Shown: one piece after another, positions 9,452 through 18,855 of the stretch
Layout of the letters: each line of letters opens with the position of its first letter
Position numbering within the stretch: the stretch's first letter is position 1
NCBI RefSeq assembly: GCF_013782625.1
Contig: NZ_CP056199.1
Location: 4,420,588 to 4,484,587 of the forward strand
Direction: 5' to 3'
DNA: 64,000 bases
From: Enterobacter sp. RHBSTW-00994
GTDB lineage: Bacteria; Pseudomonadota; Gammaproteobacteria; Enterobacterales; Enterobacteriaceae
Notes under the pieces: generated by a model
The model's input: the letters and a program-made list of their open reading frames with translations, nothing else
The model's database searches: none
What the model was told of the DNA's origin: nothing
Program-made: the position numbers and the translations under genes

Positions 9452-10614
9452 TACTCCTCCAGAAGATTTCCGAGACTGTCGTAGCGAGCAACAATTTCCG
9501 CCGCACCATGCTGAATACCGGACACCAGCACCACATCACTGCGCGTCACAAATATTTGTGTACGGAAACAAAACACGACCGCGCTACCAACTGGGAATTC
9601 CCCCCTCAAAGGCAGGTAGTAGTCGATACTGCTGTCATCGATGTCGTTCAGTTGCGCATCGCTGGCAATGTCATTGCCAGGTGCAAAGATCAGGGCATTT
9701 TTCGCGTGACCACGCCGGTAATAGCCCCCTCCGTAGCAATAGCTACTCCCCTGAAAGCAATGTGAAACTTCAGTCAACCACAGCATGGCAATACGCTCTG
9801 GTTGAGTCCCCTGCTGGTTAGAGGGGATCGTCCCGGTCAATGCATGACCAGGCTCGGCGTGCGTCACACCAAAGGTCGCCAGTTGCGGGAGCGACGAGCA
9901 ACTGGTTGCTGAAGGGGCGTTAAGCTGCTCTATCGTAACGCCGGCATCCTCCAGTTGACGGCGGGCAGCAAGCAGCGAATGTAAATTAGGGGTTGGACGT
10001 GTTTCACCCAATGTTTCATCCCAGAGAAGGCAAGGAAAATGCGTGAGACCGATCAGGCGAATGCCAGGTAAATGCTGAATTTCATGCAATACATCGTTCA
10101 GGCAGGCCAACGAAAACCCGCTTTCCTGGCCTGGATAGAGAAAATCGTTATCGCCATACACTTTGAGCATGACCGCCTGGACAGTATCAAGTTCGACTGC
10201 AGCGACAGACACTTCTCGCGCTTTTTCCAGTGAGAACAGCGTAATAACGTCCGTACCTTGCGCGACGGCGTCTTTAACCTGCTGTGAAGGGATCTGAACC
10301 AAATGCCCCTGATGCGCTATGGGCAAACCAGCTCGTCGCATCACCCGGCTCTCTTTGTAATCCACCACCACAATGCCTTCATAGCCCAGGGACAGCAGTT
10401 TCTCTGCCAGCCATGGATTGCGCCCAATTTGCTTGGTCATCAGATACAAGGTGATGCCGTGCTGACGGGCCACATCAAGCAGGCGTTTACCATTTGCCAG
10501 CACCTGATCAACATCGATCACCCAACTATCAGGTGCAATTTTTCCTTGCTGCCAGAGCCGAACAGCCTCCGCTATCAGCCCCGGATTCTGATGTTTCAAT
10601 GCCTGTATAAACAT
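9451..10614 (-). CDS. yhfX: alanine racemase-like PLP enzyme YhfX
   Basis: A 387-residue fold-type III PLP protein (alanine racemase/ornithine racemase-like barrel), identical in length to E. coli YhfX. The N-terminal stretch [12 protein letters not shown] leads to [13 protein letters not shown], where Lys61 is the likely PLP lysine. The C-terminal part carries beta-domain-like sequence. It could racemise or otherwise act at the alpha-carbon of an amino acid; no reaction is established. GAGG lies 7 bases before the ATG. The 79-base gap to yhfY holds a striking inverted repeat. Confidence 0.9.
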   Translation of the reverse strand: MFIQALKHQNPGLIAEAVRLWQQGKIAPDSWVIDVDQVLANGKRLLDVARQHGITLYLMTKQIGRNPWLAEKLLSLGYEGIVVVDYKESRVMRRAGLPIAHQGHLVQIPSQQVKDAVAQGTDVITLFSLEKAREVSVAAVELDTVQAVMLKVYGDNDFLYPGQESGFSLACLNDVLHEIQHLPGIRLIGLTHFPCLLWDETLGETRPTPNLHSLLAARRQLEDAGVTIEQLNAPSATSCSSLPQLATFGVTHAEPGHALTGTIPSNQQGTQPERIAMLWLTEVSHCFQGSSYCYGGGYYRRGHAKNALIFAPGNDIASDAQLNDIDDSSIDYYLPLRGEFPVGSAVVFCFRTQIFVTRSDVVLVSGIQHGAAEIVARYDSLGNLLEE

Positions 10615-10638
10615 CGCTATACCTCAGTTCCTTTTCTT

Positions 10639-10672
10639 ACTTTAAATATTCATTTTTTTGAATATTTAAAGT
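10639..10672. promoter_or_regulatory. perfect 14-bp inverted repeat in the yhfY-yhfX gap (operator-like copy 3)
   Basis: Two perfect 14-base arms (10639-10652 and 10659-10672) flank TTTTTT. The core ATATTCA-N6-TGAATAT (10646-10665) matches two copies in the yhfZ promoter. In the transcribed orientation the loop is A-rich and no U-run follows, so an intrinsic terminator is unlikely. A protein-binding site, perhaps controlling yhfX and downstream genes, is the better reading. Confidence 0.6.
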
Positions 10673-10693
10673 GCAATAACACCCTTCACACCA

Positions 10694-11062
10694 TCAGCGC
10701 TGCGCTGCTTCCTGACCAGCCATCCACAATCCATACAGATTTGCCAGCAAATACCCTTCTTCAGCGGTATGAAGCTCGACGGAAAATTCCCCAAGGAGGA
10801 GATGGTGGGTCTGCAAAATGGCTTGCCAGTGCGGCGACTGAACAAGTTCGTCATAAAGCTCCGCATCAAGCGGAGCAATGACATCACCACGACGACTTCG
10901 CATCAGGGCATTTGCCATATGCGTCACGACCATTTCGCCCTGTTCAGTAAAGACCGGTAAACCCCACTCTTGCGCCATCCGTGAAACCACCCGGACCATG
11001 CCGTCGCGAATATCCCTGTCGATAACCCCTGCCTCGCAAAGCAGGTTAAGTCTGTTTTCCAT
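10694..11062 (-). CDS. yhfY: single PRD-domain protein YhfY
   Basis: A 122-residue protein (120 in E. coli) that looks like one PTS regulation domain (PRD). The motif THMANALMRSRRGD includes His48 at the position of the conserved PRD histidine. No DNA-binding or PTS EII domain is attached. The start at 11062 has AAGG eight bases upstream; an earlier start at 11095 would overlap yhfZ. It may sense PTS phosphorylation state and modulate YhfZ or the transporter; this is inference from context. Confidence 0.85.
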   Translation of the reverse strand: MENRLNLLCEAGVIDRDIRDGMVRVVSRMAQEWGLPVFTEQGEMVVTHMANALMRSRRGDVIAPLDAELYDELVQSPHWQAILQTHHLLLGEFSVELHTAEEGYLLANLYGLWMAGQEAAQR

Positions 11063-11072
11063 TGAAGATGCC

Positions 11073-11978
11073 TTAATAACTTGGTTCTCGTTCACCGTTC
11101 ACCACACTTTGTTGATGGGCGAGCAGTGCCTGCTTATCAACAACAGTTCGTAATAAATGCTGCATTGGGTAGTCATCTTTGCGAGTCAAAATGACCGCTT
11201 CGGTGGCCTGCAAAAAACGTGGATCATTGGTTAACGGCGTCGCTTCCAGTCCAAGTAACGCAAGCTCCGCGTCTGCCACCACGTTCCAGATAACCGCATC
11301 AACATCCCCTTTCACAATACGTTGCAGGCTTTCGTGGTAAGAGAGGTTGATCAACTCAACATCGCGATGGCCAAAACAGGCTTCGGTCATGATTTTTTGG
11401 TCCGCAGAGCGATTATCCAGCCCAACCCGACGCACTGTGCCGGACTCTCCTTTACGACAAATCAGTTGATGCTCACCAACGTATGTATGAGGACCAAGCT
11501 CCAGGACCATGCTCAATCCGCTCTGCGCAAGATAACTTTCTGCCGCAAGGCGAGAGACAACGGCCATGTCATACACGCCATTTAACAAACATTCGACACG
11601 GATATCTGCCCCGCGCATATGCGCATAATAAAAAGGGATCCCGTCAAACTGCGCTTTTAACCCGCTCGCCAACCCTTCATATAAGCGGGTATAGGGCAAC
11701 GGCATGGCACACACGACATTGTTGATATCAACGTGTGACAGTAGCAGCTTATTGTCCATCTCCACCAGGAAACTGCCATTTCGCCCGCGCCGTTCGATGC
11801 GAATAGCGCCAGACAACTCAAGCGTTTTCAGTGCCGCCTGAGTCAGCCCGACGGATGAGTCACACTCTCCGGCAAGCTCATCAATCGTTTTCAAACGATT
11901 ACCGCGTCTCTCACCTAGCAGGTAGCGGGCCAGGGTGGTCAGTACCATCCCCTCTTTTTTGATAAACGTTCGGCGCAT
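11073..11978 (-). CDS. yhfZ: probable transcriptional regulator YhfZ
   Basis: First gene of the yhf operon, 301 residues as in E. coli. Residues 1 to about 75 look like a winged helix-turn-helix (TIDELAGECDSSVGLTQAA, then SGAIRIERRGRNG). The rest resembles a periplasmic-binding-protein-like ligand domain (GIPFYYAHMRGADIRVECL, YDMAVVSRLAAESYLA). It most likely controls its own operon: two inverted repeats sit over the presumed promoter directly upstream, the nearer starting 6 bases before the ATG. No good Shine-Dalgarno is visible because that repeat occupies its place. Confidence 0.85.
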   Translation of the reverse strand: MRRTFIKKEGMVLTTLARYLLGERRGNRLKTIDELAGECDSSVGLTQAALKTLELSGAIRIERRGRNGSFLVEMDNKLLLSHVDINNVVCAMPLPYTRLYEGLASGLKAQFDGIPFYYAHMRGADIRVECLLNGVYDMAVVSRLAAESYLAQSGLSMVLELGPHTYVGEHQLICRKGESGTVRRVGLDNRSADQKIMTEACFGHRDVELINLSYHESLQRIVKGDVDAVIWNVVADAELALLGLEATPLTNDPRFLQATEAVILTRKDDYPMQHLLRTVVDKQALLAHQQSVVNGEREPSY

Positions 11979-11983
11979 TTTTA

Positions 11984-12003
11984 ATTTTCAGTAAAGTGAA
12001 TAT
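11984..12003. promoter_or_regulatory. operator-like inverted repeat, copy 1
   Basis: ATTTTCA-GTAAAG-TGAATAT: half-sites with the TTCA/TGAA core and a six-base spacer, one mismatch between arms. It lies between the presumed -10 element and the yhfZ start codon. Its centre is 24 bp from copy 2. Confidence 0.6.
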
Positions 12004-12031
12004 TTATATCTTCATTAAAATGAAAATATAA
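12003..12031 (-). promoter_or_regulatory. candidate yhfZ operon promoter
   Basis: On the minus strand, TTATAT (12031-12026) and TATAAA (12008-12003) are separated by 17 bases. The -10 is good and the -35 weak. Copy 2 of the inverted repeat fills the spacer and copy 1 covers the likely start site, the arrangement of a repressed promoter. Inferred from sequence only. Confidence 0.45.
12008..12027. promoter_or_regulatory. operator-like inverted repeat, copy 2
   Basis: ATCTTCA-TTAAAA-TGAAAAT, with the same TTCA-N6-TGAA core as copies 1 and 3; the wider palindrome spans 12006-12029 with one mismatch. It occupies the spacer of the presumed yhfZ promoter. Confidence 0.6.
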
Positions 12032-12111
12032 CTCAAGATCGATATGGCAAAACGGCGAGATGCTTCACAGATTTCGCCGGAGACCATTTGGGATAACTGC
12101 CCGGCAGAGAC

Positions 12112-12140
12112 AAAAAAACCGGGAATTTCCCGGTTTTTTT
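12112..12140 (-). terminator. terminator after trpS
   Basis: Core ACCGGGA-ATT-TCCCGGT (12118-12134) with A and T runs of seven on either side. In the minus direction it ends the aroK-to-trpS transcript. The core differs by one base from the cysG terminator. Confidence 0.9.
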
Positions 12141-12154
12141 CATCGTGCCAGAGC

Positions 12155-13159
12155 TTAGGGCTTCGCCACAAAACCAATCGCTTCGTAAACCGCTTTCAGC
12201 GTTTCAGACGCACGCGCACTCGCTTTATCTGCGCCGTCTTTCATCACTTTTTGCAGGAAGGCTTCGTCGTTACGGAAACGGTTATAACGTTCCTGCAACT
12301 CGGTCAGCATGCCGGACACCGCATCCGCCACTTCGCCTTTCAGGTGACCATACATCTTGCCTTCGAAGTGCTGTTCCAGCTCAGGGATGCTACGACCGGT
12401 TACACCAGAGAGAATATCCAGCAAGTTGGACACGCCCGCTTTGTTCTGCACGTCATAACGAACAACAGGTGGCTCGTCTGAATCGGTTACGGCACGTTTA
12501 AGCTTTTTCACCACCGACTTCGGATCTTCCAGCAAACCAATAACGTTGTTGCGGTTATCGTCGGATTTGGACATCTTCTTGGTCGGCTCCAGCAGCGACA
12601 TTACGCGTGCGCCAGATTTTGGAATGAACGGCTCTGGTACTTTGAAGATATCGCCATAAATCGCATTGAAGCGCTGGGCAATATCACGGCTCAACTCCAG
12701 ATGCTGTTTCTGATCTTCGCCCACAGGAACCTGGTTGGTCTGATACAGCAGAATATCTGCCGCCATCAGGACCGGGTAATCAAACAGGCCAGCATTGATG
12801 TTTTCAGAGTAGCGCGCTGATTTGTCTTTGAACTGAGTCATACGGCTCAGCTCGCCAAAATAGGTATAGCAGTTCAGCGCCCAGCCCAGTTGCGCGTGCT
12901 CTGGCACATGAGACTGAACGAAAATGGTGCTTTTCTCAGGATCGATACCGCATGCCAGATAGAGCGCCAGAGTATCCAGCGTGGCTTTACGCAGTTTCTC
13001 AGGGTCCTGACGTGCGGTGATGGCATGCAGATCCACGATGCAATAGATGCAGTGATAGTCATCCTGCATGTTCACCCACTGACGCAGCGCACCCATGTAG
13101 TTACCAATGGTCAATTCACCTGACGGCTGTGCGCCACTAAAAACGATGGGCTTAGTCAT
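12155..13159 (-). CDS. trpS: tryptophanyl-tRNA synthetase
   Basis: Class I aminoacyl-tRNA synthetase that charges tRNA-Trp; 334 residues as in E. coli. The HIGH-equivalent [10 protein letters not shown] is near residue 17 and the KMSKS loop reads KKMSKSDDN. It is the last gene of the dam-region cluster, its start overlapping the gph stop by 8 bases, and is followed by a strong terminator. Confidence 0.98.
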   Translation of the reverse strand: MTKPIVFSGAQPSGELTIGNYMGALRQWVNMQDDYHCIYCIVDLHAITARQDPEKLRKATLDTLALYLACGIDPEKSTIFVQSHVPEHAQLGWALNCYTYFGELSRMTQFKDKSARYSENINAGLFDYPVLMAADILLYQTNQVPVGEDQKQHLELSRDIAQRFNAIYGDIFKVPEPFIPKSGARVMSLLEPTKKMSKSDDNRNNVIGLLEDPKSVVKKLKRAVTDSDEPPVVRYDVQNKAGVSNLLDILSGVTGRSIPELEQHFEGKMYGHLKGEVADAVSGMLTELQERYNRFRNDEAFLQKVMKDGADKASARASETLKAVYEAIGFVAKP

Positions 13160-13913
13160 TTTTTAATTCCTGATTTTCACTGTGCGAGAGCCCGAGCACG
13201 GGCAATAAATCTTTGAAGTGGTCGAACACCAGGTCCGGCTCACTCAGCGTGATGGCTTCACCGTAGTTGTAGCCATAAGTCAGACCAACGGAGAGACTCC
13301 CCGCGGCCTTAGCTGCCAGAATATCATTGCGCGAATCACCGACAAAGAGCAGCTCCGCAGGTGCTAAGGATAATTTTCCAGCGACCAGGAGAATCGGTTC
13401 CGGATGCGGTTTTTTATTCTGAACATCATCCCCCCCGACGATCACTGAGAAGTATTTCGCAATATCCAGAGCGCCCAGCAAGGGTGCAACAAACGGCGTG
13501 GGCTTGTTGGTAACCAGCGCCATTGGAATACCATTCGCGCGTAATGTGCTCAGCGTTTCGACAACATCCGGGAACAAAAAGCTCCCCTCTTCAACCGTTT
13601 CTTCATAGTAACGGTCGAACAATTTACGCAGTACGCGTTGCTGTTCTTCCTGTGGGATGTCCGCGTGGTCAACGCCGGGTTTCCCCTGCGCTGCACGTAA
13701 GATTGCACGCTCCTGACGCGCCCAGGTCAGCGCGCGTTCCATCAACACATCTGCACCGTTACCAATCCAGGTCACGACGCGATCTTCACCCGCAACAGGA
13801 AGCTCAAGCGCATACAGCGCCTGGTCTACCGCGCTGGTTAAACCTGGCGCGCTGTCCACCAGCGTACCATCGAGGTCAAAGGCTACACCTCGGATTGCCC
13901 GCAATTTATCCAT
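13152..13913 (-). CDS. gph: phosphoglycolate phosphatase
   Basis: HAD-family phosphatase that hydrolyses 2-phosphoglycolate, formed for example during repair of oxidative DNA damage. It has 253 residues (252 in E. coli). Motif I is [10 protein letters not shown] with Asp13 as nucleophile and Asp15 as acid/base; motif II is ALVTNKP; motif III and IV are [11 protein letters not shown] and [12 protein letters not shown]. It overlaps trpS and rpe by 8 bases each, so translation of the three genes is probably coupled. Confidence 0.97.
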   Translation of the reverse strand: MDKLRAIRGVAFDLDGTLVDSAPGLTSAVDQALYALELPVAGEDRVVTWIGNGADVLMERALTWARQERAILRAAQGKPGVDHADIPQEEQQRVLRKLFDRYYEETVEEGSFLFPDVVETLSTLRANGIPMALVTNKPTPFVAPLLGALDIAKYFSVIVGGDDVQNKKPHPEPILLVAGKLSLAPAELLFVGDSRNDILAAKAAGSLSVGLTYGYNYGEAITLSEPDLVFDHFKDLLPVLGLSHSENQELKND

Positions 13914-14583
13914 GACTTACCTTTGCCAGTTCCCGGCGCATTTCATCAATGACTTTTTTGTAATCCGGCTGATCAAAAATCGCGGAGCCCGCAACAAACA
14001 TATCCGCGCCCGCTGCCGCAATTTCACCGATATTGTTCACCTTAACGCCACCATCGACTTCCAGACGAATGTCATAGCCAGACTCATCAATACGACGACG
14101 CACTTCACGCAATTTGTCCAGGGTGTGAGGAATAAACGACTGCCCTCCGAAACCTGGGTTAACGGACATCAGCAGGATCACATCCAGCTTATCCATCACA
14201 TAGTCGAGATAGCTCAGCGATGTTGCAGGATTAAACACCAGCCCCGCCTTACACCCGTGCTCTTTAATCAGTTGCAGAGTGCGATCGACATGCTCAGAAG
14301 CTTCAGGGTGGAAGGTAATAATGCTCGCACCGGCAGCAGCAAAATCGGGAACAATGCGGTCCACCGGCTTTACCATCAAATGAACGTCAATCGGCGCAGT
14401 GATACCGTAGCTACGCAGCGCCTTAAGCACCATCGGGCCGATGGTCAGGTTGGGTACGTAGTGGTTATCCATAACGTCGAAATGGACGACATCCGCACCT
14501 GCCTCAAGGGCTTTCGCGGTGTCTTCACCAAGACGGGCAAAATCGGCCGACAGAATTGAGGGAGCAATCAAAAACTGTTTCAT
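13906..14583 (-). CDS. rpe: ribulose-phosphate 3-epimerase
   Basis: Pentose-phosphate pathway enzyme that interconverts ribulose 5-phosphate and xylulose 5-phosphate. It is a TIM barrel of 225 residues with metal ligands His34, Asp36 ([13 protein letters not shown]), His68 (DVHLMV) and Asp177 (LEVDGGV). An ATG six bases further upstream touches the GGAG ribosome site, so the start at 14583, spaced six bases from GGAG, is chosen. It lies 41 bases after dam. Confidence 0.97.
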   Translation of the reverse strand: MKQFLIAPSILSADFARLGEDTAKALEAGADVVHFDVMDNHYVPNLTIGPMVLKALRSYGITAPIDVHLMVKPVDRIVPDFAAAGASIITFHPEASEHVDRTLQLIKEHGCKAGLVFNPATSLSYLDYVMDKLDVILLMSVNPGFGGQSFIPHTLDKLREVRRRIDESGYDIRLEVDGGVKVNNIGEIAAAGADMFVAGSAIFDQPDYKKVIDEMRRELAKVSHG

Positions 14584-14624
14584 CCGCATCTCCTTGAAAT
14601 GTGTTTACCGGCGGGCAAAACGGC

Positions 14625-15437
14625 TCAGGGTCGATAAAGAGCCAGCAGTTCGTCCACCTTTTTACGTGTGCCGCCATTGCTGCTAATGCTGCGCCGCACC
14701 TTAACCTGAAAGTGCTTCGCGGCTTTGTACCATTCGCGCGTATCCGGCGTATCATGATTCGAAATTAACACTGGTATTCTTTTGCTGACCAGCTTTTCCG
14801 CCATCTCAGCCAGACGGGCCTGCTCTGCCGGGCTGAAACTGTTGGTGTGATAAGCGGTAAAATTCGCCGTCGCAGACAAAGGGGCATAAGGCGGGTCACA
14901 GTAAACCACTGAGTTTACATCTGCCTGATCCATGCACTCTTCGTATGAGAGGCAAAGAAACTCCGCATTCTGCGCTTTTTCAGCAAAGTGATACAACTCA
15001 GCCAGTGGGAAATAGGGGCGCTTATAACGACCAAAAGGAACGTTAAACTCACCGCGCAAATTATACCGGCAGAGCCCATTGTAGCCATGGCGATTAAGAT
15101 ACAGGAACAACAACGCTCGTCGGAACGGATCCTGACTCTGATTAAACTCAGTGCGGAATTGATAGTACACATTTGGATCATTGGTCTCAGGCGTAAACAA
15201 TTTACGCGCCTCGTCGACATACTCGTCGGTACGCAGCTTCACAATGTTATAGAGACTAATGAGGTCACTGTTGATATCCGCAAGGATATAACGCGAAAAA
15301 TCGGTGTTCAGAAACACCGATCCCGCCCCTACGAAGGGCTCGATAAGGCACTCGCCTTTTGGCAGGTGTTTTTTAATATCGTCGAGCAGGGGGTATTTCC
15401 CCCCTGCCCATTTCAGAAAAGCGCGATTTTTTTTCAT
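14625..15437 (-). CDS. dam: DNA adenine methyltransferase
   Basis: Methylates adenine in GATC sites, marking DNA for mismatch repair, replication timing and gene control. It has 270 residues (278 in E. coli). The SAM-binding motif EPFVGAGSVFLN is near residue 33 and the catalytic DPPY is at 181-184. It sits between damX and rpe in the conserved aroK-to-trpS order. The slightly short C-terminus looks natural, ending in ELLALYRP. Confidence 0.97.
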   Translation of the reverse strand: MKKNRAFLKWAGGKYPLLDDIKKHLPKGECLIEPFVGAGSVFLNTDFSRYILADINSDLISLYNIVKLRTDEYVDEARKLFTPETNDPNVYYQFRTEFNQSQDPFRRALLFLYLNRHGYNGLCRYNLRGEFNVPFGRYKRPYFPLAELYHFAEKAQNAEFLCLSYEECMDQADVNSVVYCDPPYAPLSATANFTAYHTNSFSPAEQARLAEMAEKLVSKRIPVLISNHDTPDTREWYKAAKHFQVKVRRSISSNGGTRKKVDELLALYRP

Positions 15438-15504
15438 GCTGACTAACTGATTACACCTTCTCCGGCTGTGGAGAAAGCTCCGACAGCATCCTGCGCTTTA
15501 AACA

Positions 15505-16809
15505 TTACTTCAGATCGGCCTGAACCTGATGAATCGGTTTCGCCCACGGGTTTTTCGCCTGAACATCAGCAGGCAGAGCGGCAACAGCGCGTTTTGCTTC
15601 ATCTTTCGACGCATAAACGCCACTCACCAGCACATACCATGGCTGCCCGTTACGGCTTGTCTGATAAACAACGTAGTTTTTCAGGTTCGATTTCTTCGCC
15701 CAACTGTTGAGGTTGTCATAGTTGGAAGAACTGCTCAGCTGTAGCGTGTAATTGCTGGAAGGCGCAGATTTCAGAGAACCAACATTGCCCGCTGTTTTTC
15801 CTGCCGCCGTGCCGGAAGTTGTGGCGGTTGCTGCTGGCGCAGCTGTTGCTACAGGCGCTGTTGCGGTAGATGTGGCTTTCGGCGCTGTCTGCGTTATTGG
15901 CGCTTTTGCCGGTTCGCTAACCGTTGCCGTTTCAGTGTGTTTCGGCTGAACCACCGTCTTCACTTCAGGTGCTTTTGCAACAGTTTGCGGTTTGGTTTCG
16001 CGTTTCGGCTCAATCACAACCTGTTTGCGTTCCTGACGAGGGGCAACCTGAGTCTGGGTTTGACGTGGTTTGTTTTCCGTTGCTACGGTTTGCTGCTGCG
16101 TATTACCACCACGAATTGGCGCAACCGTTGCAGGTTCAGTCGGCAGCGTGGAGTTAGCCACCACGTTGTTCACCTGCTCCTGATTCTGCGGCTGAGTCAG
16201 GGCGTTATTCAGATCTCCCTGAACTTCAACGCGTTGTTGGCCTTCTGGCACGGCAGGCGTCTGGCCCTGAGTCGGGGTAGAAGAGACAGGCGGCAGGGAA
16301 ACATCCTGCGGTGTCGGCGTGGTATTTCCTGCCGTCTGGTCGGCGGAGGTTATACCTGGGGCTGACTGCGCTCCATTGGCTTGATCGGCAGCATTATCAG
16401 AAAGATTAATGCTCTTCTCGGTCGACGCTGTTGGCGCGCCAGAATTTGTTGACGGGGCTTTCAGTGCTGAGCCGATACCAATGATCAGCAGCAACAAAAC
16501 TAAAACACCAAGTCCCATCATGATGTATTGGCGAGAAGCTGGCGCTTTCGCTACCGCTTTTTTACGTTTACGTGGGCGACGCTCTACAGGCTCTTCGTCC
16601 ATTGAACCTTCTTCAGACTCATAACCCTCTTCTTCTCGCTCATCACGCACGTTGCGACTGCGTGACGGTCGACGATCGTCTGCATCTAGATCAACATCGT
16701 CAAAGTTGATCTGTGGCTCGTTATCACGTTCTGAAGATTGACGAGAACGACCAGTACGACGATCGCTGGGATCGGGTTTCAGCTCGTCTTCTGGTTTGAA
16801 TTCATCCAT
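15505..16809 (-). CDS. damX: cell-division SPOR-domain protein DamX
   Basis: Inner-membrane protein recruited to the division septum by its peptidoglycan-binding SPOR domain. It has 434 residues against 428 in E. coli. There is an acidic/basic cytoplasmic N-terminus, one membrane segment (about residues 95-116), a long Thr/Pro/Ala/Gln-rich low-complexity periplasmic linker (to about residue 350), and a C-terminal SPOR domain beginning near [19 protein letters not shown]. The low-complexity linker explains the length difference from E. coli. Confidence 0.95.
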   Translation of the reverse strand: MDEFKPEDELKPDPSDRRTGRSRQSSERDNEPQINFDDVDLDADDRRPSRSRNVRDEREEEGYESEEGSMDEEPVERRPRKRKKAVAKAPASRQYIMMGLGVLVLLLLIIGIGSALKAPSTNSGAPTASTEKSINLSDNAADQANGAQSAPGITSADQTAGNTTPTPQDVSLPPVSSTPTQGQTPAVPEGQQRVEVQGDLNNALTQPQNQEQVNNVVANSTLPTEPATVAPIRGGNTQQQTVATENKPRQTQTQVAPRQERKQVVIEPKRETKPQTVAKAPEVKTVVQPKHTETATVSEPAKAPITQTAPKATSTATAPVATAAPAATATTSGTAAGKTAGNVGSLKSAPSSNYTLQLSSSSNYDNLNSWAKKSNLKNYVVYQTSRNGQPWYVLVSGVYASKDEAKRAVAALPADVQAKNPWAKPIHQVQADLK

Positions 16810-16901
16810 TTAACACCCCACTCAAAGGCTTATGCTAACGACTTTGCATTTCACCTGAAGCTAAAAGACCACCTTTTACAGCGGCCTGACCTTTCTAGTT
16901 G

Positions 16902-17990
16902 TTACGCCTGCTGACAATCAGCGATAGCGCCAAGAACGACATCGTGCGGTACTCCACCGCGAACTTCACTCTTCCCTATTGCAAGTGGGAGCACCAGACG
17001 CATCTCACCTGCCAATACTTTTTTATCGCGCATCATGTGGGGTAAATACGCGTGTGCAGACATTTCCTGCGGTCCTGCCACCGGTAGGCCTGCACGCTCA
17101 AGCAACGTAATGATGCGCTGCGTTTCTTCCGGTTTGAACTGGCCCAAACGCTCAGAAGCACGAGCAGCCATAACCATGCCAGCAGCGACAGCTTCTCCAT
17201 GAAGCCAATTGCCGTAGCCCATTTCGGCTTCAATCGCGTGACCAAACGTATGCCCCAGATTCAGTAAAGCACGTAAGCCGGTTTCACGCTCGTCTGCTGC
17301 CACAACTTCAGCCTTCAACTCACAACAACGACGAATACAATATGCCAGTGCCTGCCCGTCAAGGCGCAGCAAGGCATCCATGTTGTCTTCGAGCCAGAGG
17401 AAAAACTCAGCATCAAGAATAATGCCGTATTTGATCACTTCAGCAAGTCCTGAAGCCAGTTCACGCTTCGGCAATGTTTTTAGACAGTCGAGATCCACCA
17501 CCACCGATGCGGGCTGGTAGAACGCGCCTATCATATTTTTGCCAAGCGGATGGTTGACTGCGGTTTTGCCGCCAACAGAAGAGTCGACTTGCGACAACAG
17601 CGTAGTGGGAATCTGGATGAAGCGCACACCACGTTGATAACTTGCGGCTGCAAACCCCGTCAGATCGCCAACAACACCGCCGCCCAGGGCAAGCAGTGTC
17701 GTATCGCGACCATGCGGTTTTTGCAAAAGTGCGGTAAAGACGGTATCGAGCACCGTCAGGCTTTTATACTGCTCGCCATCAGGCAGAATCACACTGTCAA
17801 CCTTCACTCCTGCTTGTTCAAGCAGACGGCGAATGCGGTCGAGATAAAGCGGAGCCAGTGTCTCATTGGTGACCAACATTGCCTGGTCACCCGCTTTCAG
17901 TGGTAAGAAGGAAGCTGGATCGTTAAACAAACCAGCCGCGATGGTGATAGGGTAACTACGTTCCCCGAGAGTAACTGTAATCCTCTCCAT
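16902..17990 (-). CDS. aroB: 3-dehydroquinate synthase
   Basis: Second enzyme of the shikimate pathway; converts DAHP to 3-dehydroquinate using NAD and a divalent metal. It has 362 residues as in E. coli. The glycine-rich NAD region [15 protein letters not shown] and the metal-site segments with [15 protein letters not shown] and [12 protein letters not shown] are present. It lies 57 bases after aroK and 92 before damX. Confidence 0.98.
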   Translation of the reverse strand: MERITVTLGERSYPITIAAGLFNDPASFLPLKAGDQAMLVTNETLAPLYLDRIRRLLEQAGVKVDSVILPDGEQYKSLTVLDTVFTALLQKPHGRDTTLLALGGGVVGDLTGFAAASYQRGVRFIQIPTTLLSQVDSSVGGKTAVNHPLGKNMIGAFYQPASVVVDLDCLKTLPKRELASGLAEVIKYGIILDAEFFLWLEDNMDALLRLDGQALAYCIRRCCELKAEVVAADERETGLRALLNLGHTFGHAIEAEMGYGNWLHGEAVAAGMVMAARASERLGQFKPEETQRIITLLERAGLPVAGPQEMSAHAYLPHMMRDKKVLAGEMRLVLPLAIGKSEVRGGVPHDVVLGAIADCQQA

Positions 17991-18047
17991 GACGCGACAT
18001 CCACCTTAATTGCTTATACCCGCAGGCGAGTGTATATAAAGCCAGAA

Positions 18048-18569
18048 TCAGTTGCTTTCCAGCATATGAATAATCTGGTTTGCAACCACTTTAGCGCTCT
18101 GATCGTCAGTACGAATGGTCACATCAGCAATCTCTTCGTACAGAGGATTGCGTTCACCGGCCAGGGCTTCCAGGACTTCGCGCGGAGGCGTTTCAACTTG
18201 CAGCAGCGGGCGCTTTTTATCGCGCTGCGTACGTGCCAGCTGTTTTTCGATGGTCGTCTCAAGATAGACCACAACGCCACGGGCGGAGAGACGGTTGCGG
18301 GTTTCGCGAGATTTTACAGAACCGCCGCCTGTCGCCAGTACGATGCCCTGTTTTTCCGTAAGTTCATTGATAACTTTTTCTTCTCTGTCACGGAAACCTT
18401 CTTCGCCTTCTACATCGAAGACCCAGCCCACATCAGCTCCGGTTCGTTTCTCAATCTCTTGATCAGAATCGTAAAATTCCATATTGAGTTGTTGAGCTAA
18501 CTGACGCCCAATAGTGCTTTTGCCGGCACCCATAGGCCCAACCAGAAAGATATTGCGTTTCTCTGCCAT
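18048..18569 (-). CDS. aroK: shikimate kinase I
   Basis: Phosphorylates shikimate to shikimate 3-phosphate. It has 173 residues as in E. coli. Walker A is GPMGAGKST (residues 9-17), the shikimate-binding part is [20 protein letters not shown], and TGGGSV follows. The start at 18569 (MAEKRN) is chosen; the 18 extra residues from 18623 are not family-like. It is first in the aroK-aroB-damX-dam-rpe-gph-trpS cluster, so promoters should lie in the 286 bases upstream, which hold no gene; I could not pick out a convincing promoter there. Confidence 0.97.
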   Translation of the reverse strand: MAEKRNIFLVGPMGAGKSTIGRQLAQQLNMEFYDSDQEIEKRTGADVGWVFDVEGEEGFRDREEKVINELTEKQGIVLATGGGSVKSRETRNRLSARGVVVYLETTIEKQLARTQRDKKRPLLQVETPPREVLEALAGERNPLYEEIADVTIRTDDQSAKVVANQIIHMLESN

Positions 18570-18855
18570 TTTTTCGGTACTACTAAGACTATTCGTTAAT
18601 GGTAATCCCCGCTTCGCAAACACCCAGCGTAGCAGGACATGAACTGAAACCTCATATGCAATAGAGCGAGAGTCAGACTGAAAATTATCTCAATACTCCG
18701 GCTTGTTTGGCAACTGATTAAATCACCGCACCCGACGCATAAGGCAACAAGACGTAAGTCAGACTCAAATCGGTACTCCTTGTAAGCTAATTCATGCCCC
18801 ACGTCAAACATCTGCAACAAACTGAATGCAAAATCATTGCGGGGATCGTTTCCCA

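Noticed and set aside
10639..10672. The yhfY-yhfX inverted repeat as an intrinsic terminator
   Set aside because: In the operon direction the loop is A-rich, the stem is nearly all A-T, and the sequence after it is AAGAAAAGG, not a U-run.
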